Assembly (NCBI RefSeq): GCF_001546115.1
Contig: NZ_KQ955208.1
Coordinates: 562,929-626,928 of the forward strand
DNA from: Paracoccus aminovorans
GTDB taxonomy: Bacteria; Pseudomonadota; Alphaproteobacteria; Rhodobacterales; Rhodobacteraceae
Length of the DNA: 64,000 bases
Direction of reading: 5' to 3'
In this document: positions 18,446 through 27,872 of the stretch, piece after piece
How the letters are laid out: each line of letters begins with the position of its first letter
Numbering within the stretch: position 1 is the stretch's first letter
Program-made: the position numbers and the translations under genes
Notes under the pieces: model-generated
What the model was told of the DNA's origin: nothing
Seen by the model: the letters and a program-made list of their open reading frames with translations, nothing else
Database searches by the model: none

Positions 18446-19597
18446 ATGGGTGACAGGATACTGAAATGGATCGGCATTCTGGCGATCCTCGCGCTGGTGG
18501 GGCTGGCCGGATATTTCGCCTGGCCCCGGCCGCCGCATCCTCCGGTGCCGGTGCCCACGCTGGACATGGCGCAGGCGGGTTTTCAGGCCCGGCTGGTGCC
18601 GCCGCAGTCCGGCCTGGTGCCGCTGCCGGCCCAGGTGACCGGCCGCAGCGCGGCCGGCCCCGCGCCCGGCAGCCGGCGCCATGAATGGCCGGGTTTTCAC
18701 GCCGCCGCCCGGTTCCATGGCAGCGCAGTCACGCTGCGCTTCGACGATGCGGTCAACCGCTGGCGCGTGACGCTGGACGGTCAGGCGATCCTGGTCTCAC
18801 GCCCCGGCTGGCAGGATCTGCACATCACCGGGCTCGCGCCGGGCCCGCACCTGGTCCTGGCCGAGAAGATCAGCGAATCGCAGGCCCCGGCGGTGTTCGA
18901 CGGCTTTTTCCTCGACGCCGGGGCCGAACCCCTGCCGGCGCCGCCGCCGCCCGCGCGGCTAATCGAGTTCATCGGCGATTCCGACACCCTGGGCCTGGCC
19001 GATACCGCCCTGCGCCGCGACTGCTCCGAGGAGCAGGTCTTTTCCGCGACCGACACCAGCCGCGCCTTCGGCGCGCAGGTGGCCCGGGCGCTGGGGACGG
19101 ATTACCGCATCATCGCCCGCTCGGGCATCGGGCTTCTGCGCAATTACGGCGGGGCAAGACCCGGGCGCGAGATGCCGCAGATCTATCCGCTGGCCCTGCC
19201 CCGCGATCCGGCGGCGCCGACCCTGCCGCAGCGGTCCGCCGACATTCTGGTGATCGCGTTGGGCTCGAACGACTTCGGCTCGGATTTCGCCAAGGGCGAG
19301 CGTTGGGACAAGGCGACGCTCGCTGCCGATTTCGGCCCGGCGCTGGCGGATTTCGCCAGGGCACGCCTGGCCGAGAACCCGGGCGCCCGGCTGGTGCTGC
19401 TGGCCTTCGGCGAATACGGCCATGAGCTGACCGACGCCTACAGGACCGCCTCGGATCTGCTGGCCGCCGACGGGCTGGCTGCCGAGGTCGTGGTGCTGCG
19501 CGAGCCGCGCCGCAATGCCTGCCTGTGGCACCCCTCGCAGGCCGATCACGATGCCATCGCGAAGGTCCTGTCCCAGGTACTGAAGACCCCGGACTAG
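18446..19597 (+). CDS. SGNH/GDSL hydrolase, carbohydrate-esterase-like, membrane anchored
   Basis: The 383-residue protein has one N-terminal membrane segment (WIGILAILALVGLAGYFAW), a Pro-rich linker, a beta-rich domain to about residue 160, and an SGNH hydrolase domain. Block I reads FIGDSDTLG with the nucleophile at S179, block III GSNDFGSD, and block V HPSQADH with H368. The jelly-roll plus SGNH order resembles CE2 acetyl-esterases, so it may deacylate the polysaccharide in the periplasm. It starts 21 nt after the ColD-like gene, in the same operon. Confidence 0.75.
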   Translation: MGDRILKWIGILAILALVGLAGYFAWPRPPHPPVPVPTLDMAQAGFQARLVPPQSGLVPLPAQVTGRSAAGPAPGSRRHEWPGFHAAARFHGSAVTLRFDDAVNRWRVTLDGQAILVSRPGWQDLHITGLAPGPHLVLAEKISESQAPAVFDGFFLDAGAEPLPAPPPPARLIEFIGDSDTLGLADTALRRDCSEEQVFSATDTSRAFGAQVARALGTDYRIIARSGIGLLRNYGGARPGREMPQIYPLALPRDPAAPTLPQRSADILVIALGSNDFGSDFAKGERWDKATLAADFGPALADFARARLAENPGARLVLLAFGEYGHELTDAYRTASDLLAADGLAAEVVVLREPRRNACLWHPSQADHDAIAKVLSQVLKTPD

Positions 19598-19663
19598 GGA
19601 ACTGTGCTCTTGCGCCCAGGGCCGCACGACAGAATAGTGGAACTCCAACCGCAGCGATCCGCC

Positions 19664-20728
19664 ATGCATTCCCTCAGACCGCTTCACAACCGCCTGCGCC
19701 GCCTTGCCGGTCAGGCCCGCCCGCAGTTCTACGACCTTGCCGTAGAACGCTGGGAGGTCTCGCCCGCCGAGGAGGTCGAGATCGCGCCCGGCATCTGGCT
19801 GCCCGACCAGGTCGAGCAGATCGCCCAGACCGAATTCGGCGCGCTGCCGGACATCCTGGCCCAGATGCGGGGCGATCCGGCCGAGCCGACGCCACCGACC
19901 ATGGGCTATCGCTTTCGCGACGTGGATTTCGTCGATGGCGTGCTGCATGCGCGCGGCGGCCAGATGCACCTGCGCAAGCAGAGCCGCCGCGGGATCGGCT
20001 ATCCGCGCCCGCGCCAGGCGATCTCGGGCGCGCTTTACGAAAGCTGGATCGGCAACCGCTGGTTCGGCAACTGGCTGCTGAACGACTGCCTCGCCTATCG
20101 CCTGGCCGAGCAGGCGGGCGATCCCGTGACCTCGGCCCCGGTGCGCGGCGGCCATATCCGGCGCTATGAGGAGCTGCTGGGCATGACGCCCGGGCGCATC
20201 GGCGACGTGCATTTCGACGAGCTGGTGCTGTTCGACGACCTGCACAACAATCGCGGCCGGCAGGGCCGCGCGCAAGAGAATCGCGCGCGCCTGCTGGCGG
20301 GGCGCAAGCCCGAGCCCTTGCCCGGCGTCTTCATCTTTCGCGGTGCCAGCGGCGACGCCCGCCTGCTGGAAAACGAGGCCGAGATCGCCGAGCGGCTCGA
20401 GGTCGAATACGGCTTCCGCACCCTCTACGTCGACCGCCATGATGCCGACCAGATGGTCGAGGCGGCGGGCGCCGCGCAGCTGGTGGTGGGCGTCGAGGGC
20501 AGCCAGCTTGCCCATGGCGTCATCGCCATGCCGCCCGGTGGCACGGTGCTGACGCTGCAACCGGCGGACCGGGTCACCACCTCGCTGAAGCTGCTGACCG
20601 ACTGCTGGCGGCAGCGTTATGCCATGGTCGTGGGCGCGGGCACCGCCGGCGGCTATCGCGTGGAATGGGACCAGCTGCGCCGGACCCTGGACCTGATCGC
20701 GGATCAGAATCCGAAAAACTCGTCCTAA
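19664..20728 (+). CDS. glycosyltransferase family 61 (DUF563) protein
   Basis: The 354-residue cytoplasmic protein carries the C-terminal DUF563/GT61 region: GVFIFRGASGDAR, a VDRHDADQMVEAA segment and GVEGSQLAHGVIAMPPGG. The last matches the family's conserved donor-site loop. Bacterial GT61 proteins act in surface polysaccharide synthesis; donor and acceptor are unknown. I chose ATG 19664 since the family-like sequence starts there. The 67-nt spacer to the preceding gene may hold an internal promoter. Confidence 0.75.
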   Translation: MHSLRPLHNRLRRLAGQARPQFYDLAVERWEVSPAEEVEIAPGIWLPDQVEQIAQTEFGALPDILAQMRGDPAEPTPPTMGYRFRDVDFVDGVLHARGGQMHLRKQSRRGIGYPRPRQAISGALYESWIGNRWFGNWLLNDCLAYRLAEQAGDPVTSAPVRGGHIRRYEELLGMTPGRIGDVHFDELVLFDDLHNNRGRQGRAQENRARLLAGRKPEPLPGVFIFRGASGDARLLENEAEIAERLEVEYGFRTLYVDRHDADQMVEAAGAAQLVVGVEGSQLAHGVIAMPPGGTVLTLQPADRVTTSLKLLTDCWRQRYAMVVGAGTAGGYRVEWDQLRRTLDLIADQNPKNSS

Positions 20729-20814
20729 ACGGCAGGTTGAGTTTCGGGCCGCAGGTCGGAATATGGGGCCAGACCGCATTTTCCCGCTGATTTCATTCGC
20801 AAGTAGATGGTGTG

Positions 20815-21432
20815 ATGTTCAAGACCCTCCGGGAAGATTATCGCAGACACGGCAGTTCGCTGGCCGAGCCCGCCTTCGTCTCTCTGGCGATCTATCGCTA
20901 TGGTCGCTGGGCGATCGGGCTGCGGAACCCGGCGCTGCGCTGGCTTGCGACCAAGCCCTATGCGCTGATGAAGCTGCTGATTCTGAACGTCACCAAGGTC
21001 TGGATCCCGCCGCAGGTCCGCATCGGCGCGGATTTCCACATCATCCATGCCGAGGGCTCGCTGTCGATCCACCCCGACGTGGTGATCGGCGACCGCTGCG
21101 GGGTGATGCACAATGTCACCATCGGCACCAATATGCGCCCCGGCGCGCCGGTCATCGGCGACGACGTCTTCATCGGCGTGAACTCCTGCGTGCTGGGGCC
21201 GATCCGCATCGGCGACCGGGTGCGCATCGGCGCGAATACCGCTGTCACCACCAACGTGCCCCCGGATTCGGTGGTGATCGGCTCTCCGGCCAAGATCTAT
21301 CCCAGCCTGCCGATCTTTGCCGCGGACCGGCCGGCGAAACGCGCGACGGCTGCGAAGGGCAAGGCGCCGCAGGACACGACGCAGCAAGGCACGGCGCGGA
21401 CCGCCGAGAAAAGGGCAACCGGGAATGACTGA
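20815..21432 (+). CDS. left-handed beta-helix acetyltransferase, serine O-acetyltransferase-like
   Basis: The 205-residue protein has a short N-terminal helical part and several hexapeptide repeats (VVIGDRCGVMHNVTIGTN, VIGDDVFIGVNSCVLGPI, RIGDRVRIGANTAV). Such trimers transfer acetyl groups from acetyl-CoA, to serine in CysE or to sugars in polysaccharide clusters. The short N-terminus and context favour the latter. The C-terminal 35 residues are low-complexity and basic. It overlaps the ligase gene by 8 nt. A GTG just before the ATG at 20815 is an alternative start. Confidence 0.78.
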   Translation: MFKTLREDYRRHGSSLAEPAFVSLAIYRYGRWAIGLRNPALRWLATKPYALMKLLILNVTKVWIPPQVRIGADFHIIHAEGSLSIHPDVVIGDRCGVMHNVTIGTNMRPGAPVIGDDVFIGVNSCVLGPIRIGDRVRIGANTAVTTNVPPDSVVIGSPAKIYPSLPIFAADRPAKRATAAKGKAPQDTTQQGTARTAEKRATGND

Positions 21433-23011
21433 CGACTTCGACCGCGCCATGTGGGCCATGCTGGCCGACAACCTGCCCCTGCGCGCCGGCAAGACCGCTG
21501 CCATCGACCAGGCCCGCAGCGTCACCTACGCCGAGTTGGCGGCCGAGGCCGGGCGTATCGCCGACTGGCTGCGCGGCCGCGGCATCCGGCCCGGCGACCG
21601 GGTGATCGTGCATCTGCGCAAGGGCATCGACGAGGTCGCGGCCATGTTCGGCGCCTGGAAGGCCGGCGCGGTGGTGGTGAACGTCAACATCCGCTGGACG
21701 CCGGCGCAGCTGGCCTATGTCGCCCGCGACTGCCGGGCGCGCGCGGTGATCGGGCCGCGCAATGCGCTGGCCGGGCTCGCGGGCGAACACGCCCTGCCGC
21801 CCGACACCGCCTTTCTTGTTCAGGGCAAGGCCGAGGGTCTTGTCCAGGGCGCGGACCCGTGGTCGGCCTTGCCGGCCGACAGCGGCTCCGCGCCCGACGA
21901 ATCCGACCCGCTGGGGCTGGCGATGATCATCTATACCTCGGGCTCGACCGGCGCGCCCAAGGGGGTGATGCTGTCGCACCGCAATATCCGGGTCGGCGCC
22001 ATCTCGGTGGCCGAATATCTGGGGCTGGATCAGACGGACCGGCTGCTTTCGGTGCTGCCCTACAGTTTCGACGCCGGGCTGAACCAGCTGACCACCATGC
22101 TGCTTCTGGGCGGCACCGTGGTCCACCAGCCGCTGACCATGCCGGCCGAGATCATGCGCATGGCCAAGGCCGAGGGCGTGACCGGCATCGCCGGCGTGCC
22201 GCCGCTGTGGAACCAGATCGTGCGCCTGCTGGTCGAGAACCCGGTCGAACTGCCGGCGCTGAAGCGCATCACCAATACCGGCGGCAAGATCCCCCCGAAC
22301 ATCCTGGAACTGCTGCCCCAGGTGTTCCCGGGCGTCGACATCTACCTGATGTATGGGCTGACCGAGGCCTTCCGCTCGACCTACCTGCCGCCGGCGAAAT
22401 TCGCGGCCAAGATGGGCTCGATCGGCCAGCAAATCCCGAACGCGCAGGTCTTCGCCGTCAAGCGCGGCGAGGGGATCGCCGGCCCCGGCGAACAGGGCGA
22501 ACTGGTCCATGCCGGCCCGCTGGTCAGCATGGGCTATTGGGAAAAGCCCGAGGTGACGGCCGAAAAGATCCGTCCCTGCCCCGAGCTCGCGCATCTGATC
22601 GGCGACGCGCCGGTGGTCTGGTCGGGCGATCTGGTGCGCGTCGATCAGGACGGCGACCTGTGGTTCGTCAGCCGCATGGACGAGATGATCAAGACGCTGG
22701 GCTTCCGCCTGTCGCCGACCGAGGTCGAGGATGCGATCTCGCAAAGCGGGCTGGTGTCAGACGTGGTCGCCTGGGGCGTCGAGGATGCCGAGCTGGGCCA
22801 GGCGGTGCATGTCGCCGTGACCTATCTGCCGCAGGGCGACGAAGGCCAGCTTTCCGCGCATTGCGCCCGCGCCATGCCGCATTACATGCGTCCGCAGCGT
22901 CTGCATGCCTGGGACGGTGCCATGCCGCGCACCGCCAGCGGCAAGCTGGACCGCCCCGCCATCATCTCGGCCGCCAAGGCAGCCGCCGCGCAAGACCTAC
23001 AGAAGGCATGA
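21425..23011 (+). CDS. acyl/aminoacyl-AMP ligase of the polysaccharide-associated type
   Basis: The 528-residue ANL-superfamily enzyme has the ATP-binding loop YTSGSTGAPKGV, the adenine motif MYGLTEAF, the hinge GDLVRVDQDGDLWFVSR and the C-terminal catalytic lysine region (ASGKLDR). It would activate a carboxylic or amino acid as the adenylate and load it on the carrier protein encoded next. Similar ligases occur with exosortase-A and exopolysaccharide loci (TIGR03098 type); no exosortase is present here. The substrate cannot be read from the sequence. Confidence 0.82.
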   Translation: MTDDFDRAMWAMLADNLPLRAGKTAAIDQARSVTYAELAAEAGRIADWLRGRGIRPGDRVIVHLRKGIDEVAAMFGAWKAGAVVVNVNIRWTPAQLAYVARDCRARAVIGPRNALAGLAGEHALPPDTAFLVQGKAEGLVQGADPWSALPADSGSAPDESDPLGLAMIIYTSGSTGAPKGVMLSHRNIRVGAISVAEYLGLDQTDRLLSVLPYSFDAGLNQLTTMLLLGGTVVHQPLTMPAEIMRMAKAEGVTGIAGVPPLWNQIVRLLVENPVELPALKRITNTGGKIPPNILELLPQVFPGVDIYLMYGLTEAFRSTYLPPAKFAAKMGSIGQQIPNAQVFAVKRGEGIAGPGEQGELVHAGPLVSMGYWEKPEVTAEKIRPCPELAHLIGDAPVVWSGDLVRVDQDGDLWFVSRMDEMIKTLGFRLSPTEVEDAISQSGLVSDVVAWGVEDAELGQAVHVAVTYLPQGDEGQLSAHCARAMPHYMRPQRLHAWDGAMPRTASGKLDRPAIISAAKAAAAQDLQKA

Positions 23012-23015
23012 CAGC

Positions 23016-23249
23016 ATGAGTCTGACCAAGGACGCCCTGATCTCCTATATCCAGCGCGAGCTGAACATCGACGAACCCATCGACGGCGAGACCGAGCTGT
23101 TCTCGACCGGGATGCTGGATTCGGTCTCGATGGTCGGGCTGATCGCCTTTGTCGAGGGGCAGACCGGCGCCCATGTCCAGCCCGGCGACGTGACGCTGGA
23201 CAATTTCGACACCATCGACGCGATCCTGGCCTATGCCGACAGCCTTTGA
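23016..23249 (+). CDS. acyl carrier protein
   Basis: The 77-residue protein is a phosphopantetheine carrier: STGMLDSVSMVGLIAFVE contains the DS(V) attachment site, S36. It differs from a fatty-acid ACP by its DSVSM motif and less acidic helix II, as expected for a dedicated carrier. It starts 4 nt after the ligase stop and its end overlaps the decarboxylase gene by 17 nt, so the three are translationally linked. Confidence 0.88.
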   Translation: MSLTKDALISYIQRELNIDEPIDGETELFSTGMLDSVSMVGLIAFVEGQTGAHVQPGDVTLDNFDTIDAILAYADSL

Positions 23250-24477
23250 GGCGCAGGCGCTGGACCGGCAGCTGGCCGAGGCGGCGGACCGCTTCGGCAC
23301 GCCGGCCTATGTCTATTCCACCGACACGGCCGAGGCGCGGCTGGCGCATCTGCGCGCCCATTTCGGCCGCTGGTTCGCCGTCAGCTTCGCGGTGAAAAGC
23401 AACCCGAACCCAAGCCTGCTGGGCTGGATGCGCGACCGGCTGGACACGCTGGACATCTCCTCGGGCGGCGAGTTCGAGCTGGCCCGGCAGGCCGGCTGGG
23501 AACCGGCGCGCATCAGCTTCACCGGCCCCGCCAAGCGCGAGGCCGAGCTGCGCGCCGCCATCGCCGGGGGCCTGGGCGAGCTGGTGCTGGAAAGCCTGGG
23601 CGAGGCGGAACTGGCCGATGCCATCGCCGCCGAGCTGGGCGTGGTGCAGCCGGTGCTGGTGCGGCTGGCGCCGGCACGGGTGCCCAAGGGCTTCGGCGAC
23701 CAAATGGCCGGCCGCCCCAGCCCCTTCGGCATCGACGTCGAGGAGGCGGCCGAGACCCTGCCCCGCATCGCCGCCCTGCCGAACCTGCGGCTGATCGGGC
23801 TGCACATCTATTCCGGCACGCAATGCCTGAAGCCCGAGGCGATCTGCGAGAACTGGCGCATCTTCATGCAGGTCTTTGCCGAGACCTGCGCCGCGCTGGA
23901 CCTGACGCCCGAGAAGCTGATCTTCGGCTCGGGCCTGGGCATTCCCTATCATCCCGGCGACAACGCGCTGAACCTGGCCGCCATCGCGGCCGACATCGGA
24001 CCCGAGCTCGATGCCTTCGCCGCGCGCTTCCCGCGCACCCGGCTGGTGCTGGAGCTGGGCCGCTACCTCGTCGGGCCGGCGGGCTGGTTCGTGACCCGGG
24101 TGATCGCGGTCAAGCAGTCGCGCGGCAGCCGAATCGCCATTTGCGACGGCGGGCTCAACGCCAACCTGGCGGCCTCGGGCAATTTCGGCATGGTGCTGCG
24201 GCGCAATTACGTCATGCACCGCGTCGGCGGCGACGAAAACGGCGCCCGCCCCGAGGAGAAGCAGGATATTTCCGGCCCGCTCTGCACCTCGATCGACAAG
24301 CTCGGCGGCGGCGTCCTGCTGCCGCGGCTGGAACCGGGCGACCTGCTCGCGATCCATGCCTGCGGCGCCTATGGCCCGACGGCGAGCCCGCTTTATTTCA
24401 TCAGCCACCCGTTGCCGGTCGAACTGCTGCTGACCGGGGGCCAGGTGCAGGACGTGACGCGGATCCGCGGCGCCTGA
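23233..24477 (+). CDS. PLP-dependent decarboxylase, fold type III (DapDC/ODC-like)
   Basis: The 414-residue protein has the alanine-racemase-type barrel with PLP lysine K55 in FAVKSNPN, SSGGEFELA, HIYSGTQ, the phosphate loop GSGLGIPY and the C-terminal CGAYGPTASPLYFI. CGAYG is the conserved dimer-interface motif. It would decarboxylate an amino acid, perhaps while tethered to the adjacent carrier. It matches the decarboxylases that accompany exosortase-A ligases (TIGR03099 type) rather than lysine-pathway LysA. Confidence 0.82.
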   Translation: MPTAFEAQALDRQLAEAADRFGTPAYVYSTDTAEARLAHLRAHFGRWFAVSFAVKSNPNPSLLGWMRDRLDTLDISSGGEFELARQAGWEPARISFTGPAKREAELRAAIAGGLGELVLESLGEAELADAIAAELGVVQPVLVRLAPARVPKGFGDQMAGRPSPFGIDVEEAAETLPRIAALPNLRLIGLHIYSGTQCLKPEAICENWRIFMQVFAETCAALDLTPEKLIFGSGLGIPYHPGDNALNLAAIAADIGPELDAFAARFPRTRLVLELGRYLVGPAGWFVTRVIAVKQSRGSRIAICDGGLNANLAASGNFGMVLRRNYVMHRVGGDENGARPEEKQDISGPLCTSIDKLGGGVLLPRLEPGDLLAIHACGAYGPTASPLYFISHPLPVELLLTGGQVQDVTRIRGA

Positions 24478-24612
24478 CGCCCGGCCGCCTCGCGCGCGAT
24501 AAAAATTGCATGAACCTGCGGATTCGGGGCGTTTTTCCCGACCGGGTCAGTTGTGTTTTCCCGGGTCCGGCGGCTATGATCGGCTGCAACCCCGAACCCG
24601 ATAAGGACGCCG

Positions 24613-27528
24613 ATGGTCGAACAGAACCTGTTGCTCTTGCTTGTTCTGACGCCCTTCGTGTCGGCCGCCCTGGCGGCCACCCTGCCCATCGGCGCCCGCA
24701 ATGCCGAGGCCTGGCTCGCCGGGCTGACCATGCTGCTGGCCCTGGCCATCCTGGCGGTGCTCTACCCCGCCGTGACCGAGGGCGGGGTCATCACCGGCAC
24801 CTTCCGCTGGGTCAGCTCGGTCGGGCTGGACCTGACCTTCCGCATCGACGGGTTTTCCTGGCTTTTCATGGTGCTGGTGGCCGGGATCGGCTTCCTGGTC
24901 ATCCTTTACGCGCGCTATTACATGGGGCCGGACGACCCGGTGCCGCGGCTTTATTCCTGCCTCTTGGCCTTTGCCGGCGCCATGTCCGGCCTGCTGCTGT
25001 CCGGGAATATTATCATGCTGGTGGTGTTCTGGGAGCTGACCAGCCTGATCTCCTTCCTGCTGATCGGCTATTGGTTCCAGCGCCAGGACGCGCGGGACGG
25101 GGCGCGGCTGTCGCTGATCGTCACCGCCTCGGGCGGGCTCTGCCTGATGGTGGCGATGATCCTGATCGGCCAGATCGCCGGCAGCTACGACCTCGACAAG
25201 GTGCTGGCGGCGGGGCCGCAGATTACCGCGCACCGGCTTTATCCGGTGCTGCTGCTGCTGTTCGTGCTGGGCGCCTTCACCAAATCGGCGCAGTTCCCGT
25301 TCCATTTCTGGCTGCCGAACGCCATGGCGGCGCCGACGCCGGTGTCGTCCTACCTGCATTCCGCGACCATGGTGAAGGCCGGTGTCTTCGTGCTCCTGCG
25401 CTTCCACCCGGCGCTGGGGGGGACGAGCGAGTGGTTCCAACTGGTGACCGGCATCGGCTTGGCGACGTTGCTCTTGGGCGCGGTGGTCGCGCTGTTCCGC
25501 CATGACCTGAAGGGCCTGCTGGCCTATTCCACCATCAGCCACCTGGGCCTCATCACCGCGCTGGCCGGCATCGGCAGCCCCTTCGCGCTGATCGCGGCGG
25601 TGTTCCACATCGTGAACCATGCGGTCTTCAAGGCCTCGCTGTTCATGGCCGCCGGCATCATCGACCACGAGACCGGCACCCGCGACATGCGCCGCCTGTC
25701 GGGCCTGGCGCGCGCCATGCCGGTCACGGCGGCGCTGGCGATCATCGCCTCGGCCTCGATGGCCGGCGTGCCGCTGATGAACGGCTTCCTGTCCAAGGAG
25801 ATGTTCTTCGAGGCGACCTATGTCTGGAACAACGGCAGCCCGCTCGACAACCTGGCGCCCTATGTCGCCGTGCTGGCCGGGGCGTTCAGCGCCGCCTATT
25901 CGCTGCGCTTCATCGTCACCGTCTTCTTCGGTCCCAAGGCCGAGGACCTGCCGCAGGAACCGCATGAGCCGCCGCTTCTGATGCGGCTGCCGGTCGCGGT
26001 GCTGGTGGCGAGCTGCCTGGCCATCGGCATCTTTCCCCAACAGGTGCTCGGCCCCTGGCTCGAGACCGCCAGCATTGCCGTCGTCGGCCCCGAACTGCCG
26101 CATTTCAGCCTGAAGATCTGGCATGGCGTCACCCCTGCCCTGGTCATGAGCCTGATCGCCATGTCGCTGGGCGCGCTGCTCTACCTGCTGCCGCGCCGGC
26201 TGATCGATACCGGCGAGGAAGGCCCGCGCTGGATGCGGGCGCTGGATTTCGCCCGCGGCTTCGACTGGCTGCTGCAATTCGGCACCATCCGCGCGCCGCG
26301 CCTGCTGGTGCGGGTGCTGTCGGCGAACGGGTTGCAGGCGCAGCTGCGCGCCATGGTCCTGCTGGCCCTGGCCGGGGCCTGGTTCGCGGTCGGTCCGCTG
26401 GACTGGAACGTGCCCCTGCCCGGCATCGGCGCCAGCGAGCTGGTCTTCGCGCTGTTGTGGCTGGTCGGCGGCGCCTGCGCGCTGGGGGCGGGCTGGCAGG
26501 CCAAGTATCACCGCTTCGCCGCGCTGATCCTGATGGGCGGCGCCGGGCTGGTGACCTGCGCCACCTTCGTCTGGCTTTCGGCCCCCGACCTGGCCGTGAC
26601 CCAGCTGCTGGTCGAGATCGCGACCACCGCGCTCTTGCTGTTGGGCCTGCGCTGGCTGCCCAAGCGCGACGAGGAGATCACCGGAGACAACAATTTCTCG
26701 GCCCGCTCGCGGCGCTTTCGCGACCTCTTGATCGCGGTCGCCTGCGGCACCGGCATGACGGCGCTGGCGCTGGCCGTGCTGCTGACGCGGCCCGGCGCCT
26801 CGGTCGGCGACTGGTTCCTGCGCAACGCCTATGTCGAGGGCGGCGGCACCAATGTCGTGAACGTCATCCTGGTCGATTTCCGCGCCTTCGACACCTTCGG
26901 CGAGATCACCGTGCTGGCCGTGGTCGGGCTGACGGTCTATGCGCTGCTGCGCCGCTTCCGCCCGGCGCCGGAAAGCGTCGAGCGGCCGCGCCCGCAGCTC
27001 GATGCCGAGGAACAGGCTCTGGAAGCCTATCTCTTCGTGCCCGGCTTGCTGATGCAATGGATGTTTGCGCCGATCATCGCGCTTTCGGCCTATCTTTTCG
27101 TGCGCGGCCATGACCTGCCGGGCGGCGGTTTCGCGGCCGGGGTCACGCTGGCGATCGGGCTGCTGCTGCAATATGTCGCCGCCAATGTGCGCTGGGTCGA
27201 GGCGCGGCTGACCGTGCTGCCGGTGCGCTGGATGGGCACCGGCCTGGTGATCGCCATGGCGGTCGGCGCCGGCGCCTGGGTCTTCGGCTATCCCTTCCTC
27301 AGCGCGCATGCGCAATACATCGACGTGCCGGTGATCGGAAAGGTGCCCTTCTCGACGGCGATGCTGTTCGATCTCGGGGTGTTCTCGCTGGTCGTGGGTG
27401 CCATCGTGCTGATGCTGATCGCCATCGCCCACCAGTCGCTGCGCGTCGCGCCGCGCGCCCGCCCGGTCGAGACATCCGAATCCGCCCCCGAAATGCCCTC
27501 CGAAATGCCTGCCGAGGAGACCGCCTGA
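24613..27528 (+). CDS. phaA: Mrp/Pha Na+(K+)/H+ antiporter subunit A with fused subunit B
   Basis: This 971-residue membrane protein begins with a NuoL/ND5-like proton channel (KSAQFPFHFWLPNAMAAPTPV, LHSATMVKAGVF, IVNHAVFKASLF) spanning roughly residues 1-500. The MrpA-specific C-terminal segment follows. From about residue 790 an MnhB/MrpB-type domain (FVRGHDLPGGGFAAGV) is fused. The fusion explains why the operon has no separate mrpB. The complex exports Na+ or K+ in exchange for protons, for pH and salt tolerance. The next five genes complete the complex. Confidence 0.93.
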   Translation: MVEQNLLLLLVLTPFVSAALAATLPIGARNAEAWLAGLTMLLALAILAVLYPAVTEGGVITGTFRWVSSVGLDLTFRIDGFSWLFMVLVAGIGFLVILYARYYMGPDDPVPRLYSCLLAFAGAMSGLLLSGNIIMLVVFWELTSLISFLLIGYWFQRQDARDGARLSLIVTASGGLCLMVAMILIGQIAGSYDLDKVLAAGPQITAHRLYPVLLLLFVLGAFTKSAQFPFHFWLPNAMAAPTPVSSYLHSATMVKAGVFVLLRFHPALGGTSEWFQLVTGIGLATLLLGAVVALFRHDLKGLLAYSTISHLGLITALAGIGSPFALIAAVFHIVNHAVFKASLFMAAGIIDHETGTRDMRRLSGLARAMPVTAALAIIASASMAGVPLMNGFLSKEMFFEATYVWNNGSPLDNLAPYVAVLAGAFSAAYSLRFIVTVFFGPKAEDLPQEPHEPPLLMRLPVAVLVASCLAIGIFPQQVLGPWLETASIAVVGPELPHFSLKIWHGVTPALVMSLIAMSLGALLYLLPRRLIDTGEEGPRWMRALDFARGFDWLLQFGTIRAPRLLVRVLSANGLQAQLRAMVLLALAGAWFAVGPLDWNVPLPGIGASELVFALLWLVGGACALGAGWQAKYHRFAALILMGGAGLVTCATFVWLSAPDLAVTQLLVEIATTALLLLGLRWLPKRDEEITGDNNFSARSRRFRDLLIAVACGTGMTALALAVLLTRPGASVGDWFLRNAYVEGGGTNVVNVILVDFRAFDTFGEITVLAVVGLTVYALLRRFRPAPESVERPRPQLDAEEQALEAYLFVPGLLMQWMFAPIIALSAYLFVRGHDLPGGGFAAGVTLAIGLLLQYVAANVRWVEARLTVLPVRWMGTGLVIAMAVGAGAWVFGYPFLSAHAQYIDVPVIGKVPFSTAMLFDLGVFSLVVGAIVLMLIAIAHQSLRVAPRARPVETSESAPEMPSEMPAEETA

Positions 27529-27872
27529 TGGAGCTGATCCTTGCCCTTGCCATCGGCGTTCTGGTCGGCTCCGGGGTCTGGCTGCTGCTGCGCCCGCGCT
27601 CGTATCAGGTGATCGTCGGGCTGTGTCTGCTGGCCTATGGCGTCAACCTGTTCATCTTCGCCATGGGCCGGCTCTATGTCGGCGCGGCGCCGATCATGCC
27701 CAAGGGCGGTTTCGTCGATCCGACCGCCTATGCCGACCCGCTGCCGCAATCGCTGGTGCTGACCGCCATCGTCATCAGCTTCGCCACCACGGCGCTGTTC
27801 CTGGTGGTGATGATCGCCGCGCGCGGCGTCAGCGGCACCGACCATGTCGACGGGCGGGAGCGCAAGTCATGA
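27528..27872 (+). CDS. phaC: Mrp/Pha antiporter subunit C
   Basis: The 114-residue protein has three membrane helices and is NuoK-like (YQVIVGLCLLAYGVNLFIF, then PLPQSLVLTAIVISFATTA, the MrpC signature). Its ATG overlaps the last base of the subunit A stop, so translation is coupled. Confidence 0.92.
   Translation: MELILALAIGVLVGSGVWLLLRPRSYQVIVGLCLLAYGVNLFIFAMGRLYVGAAPIMPKGGFVDPTAYADPLPQSLVLTAIVISFATTALFLVVMIAARGVSGTDHVDGRERKS

Noticed and set aside
24574..27432. Long minus-strand open frame opposite the phaA gene
   Set aside because: Gln/His/Arg-rich antisense of a recognisable membrane protein; a GC-bias artefact.
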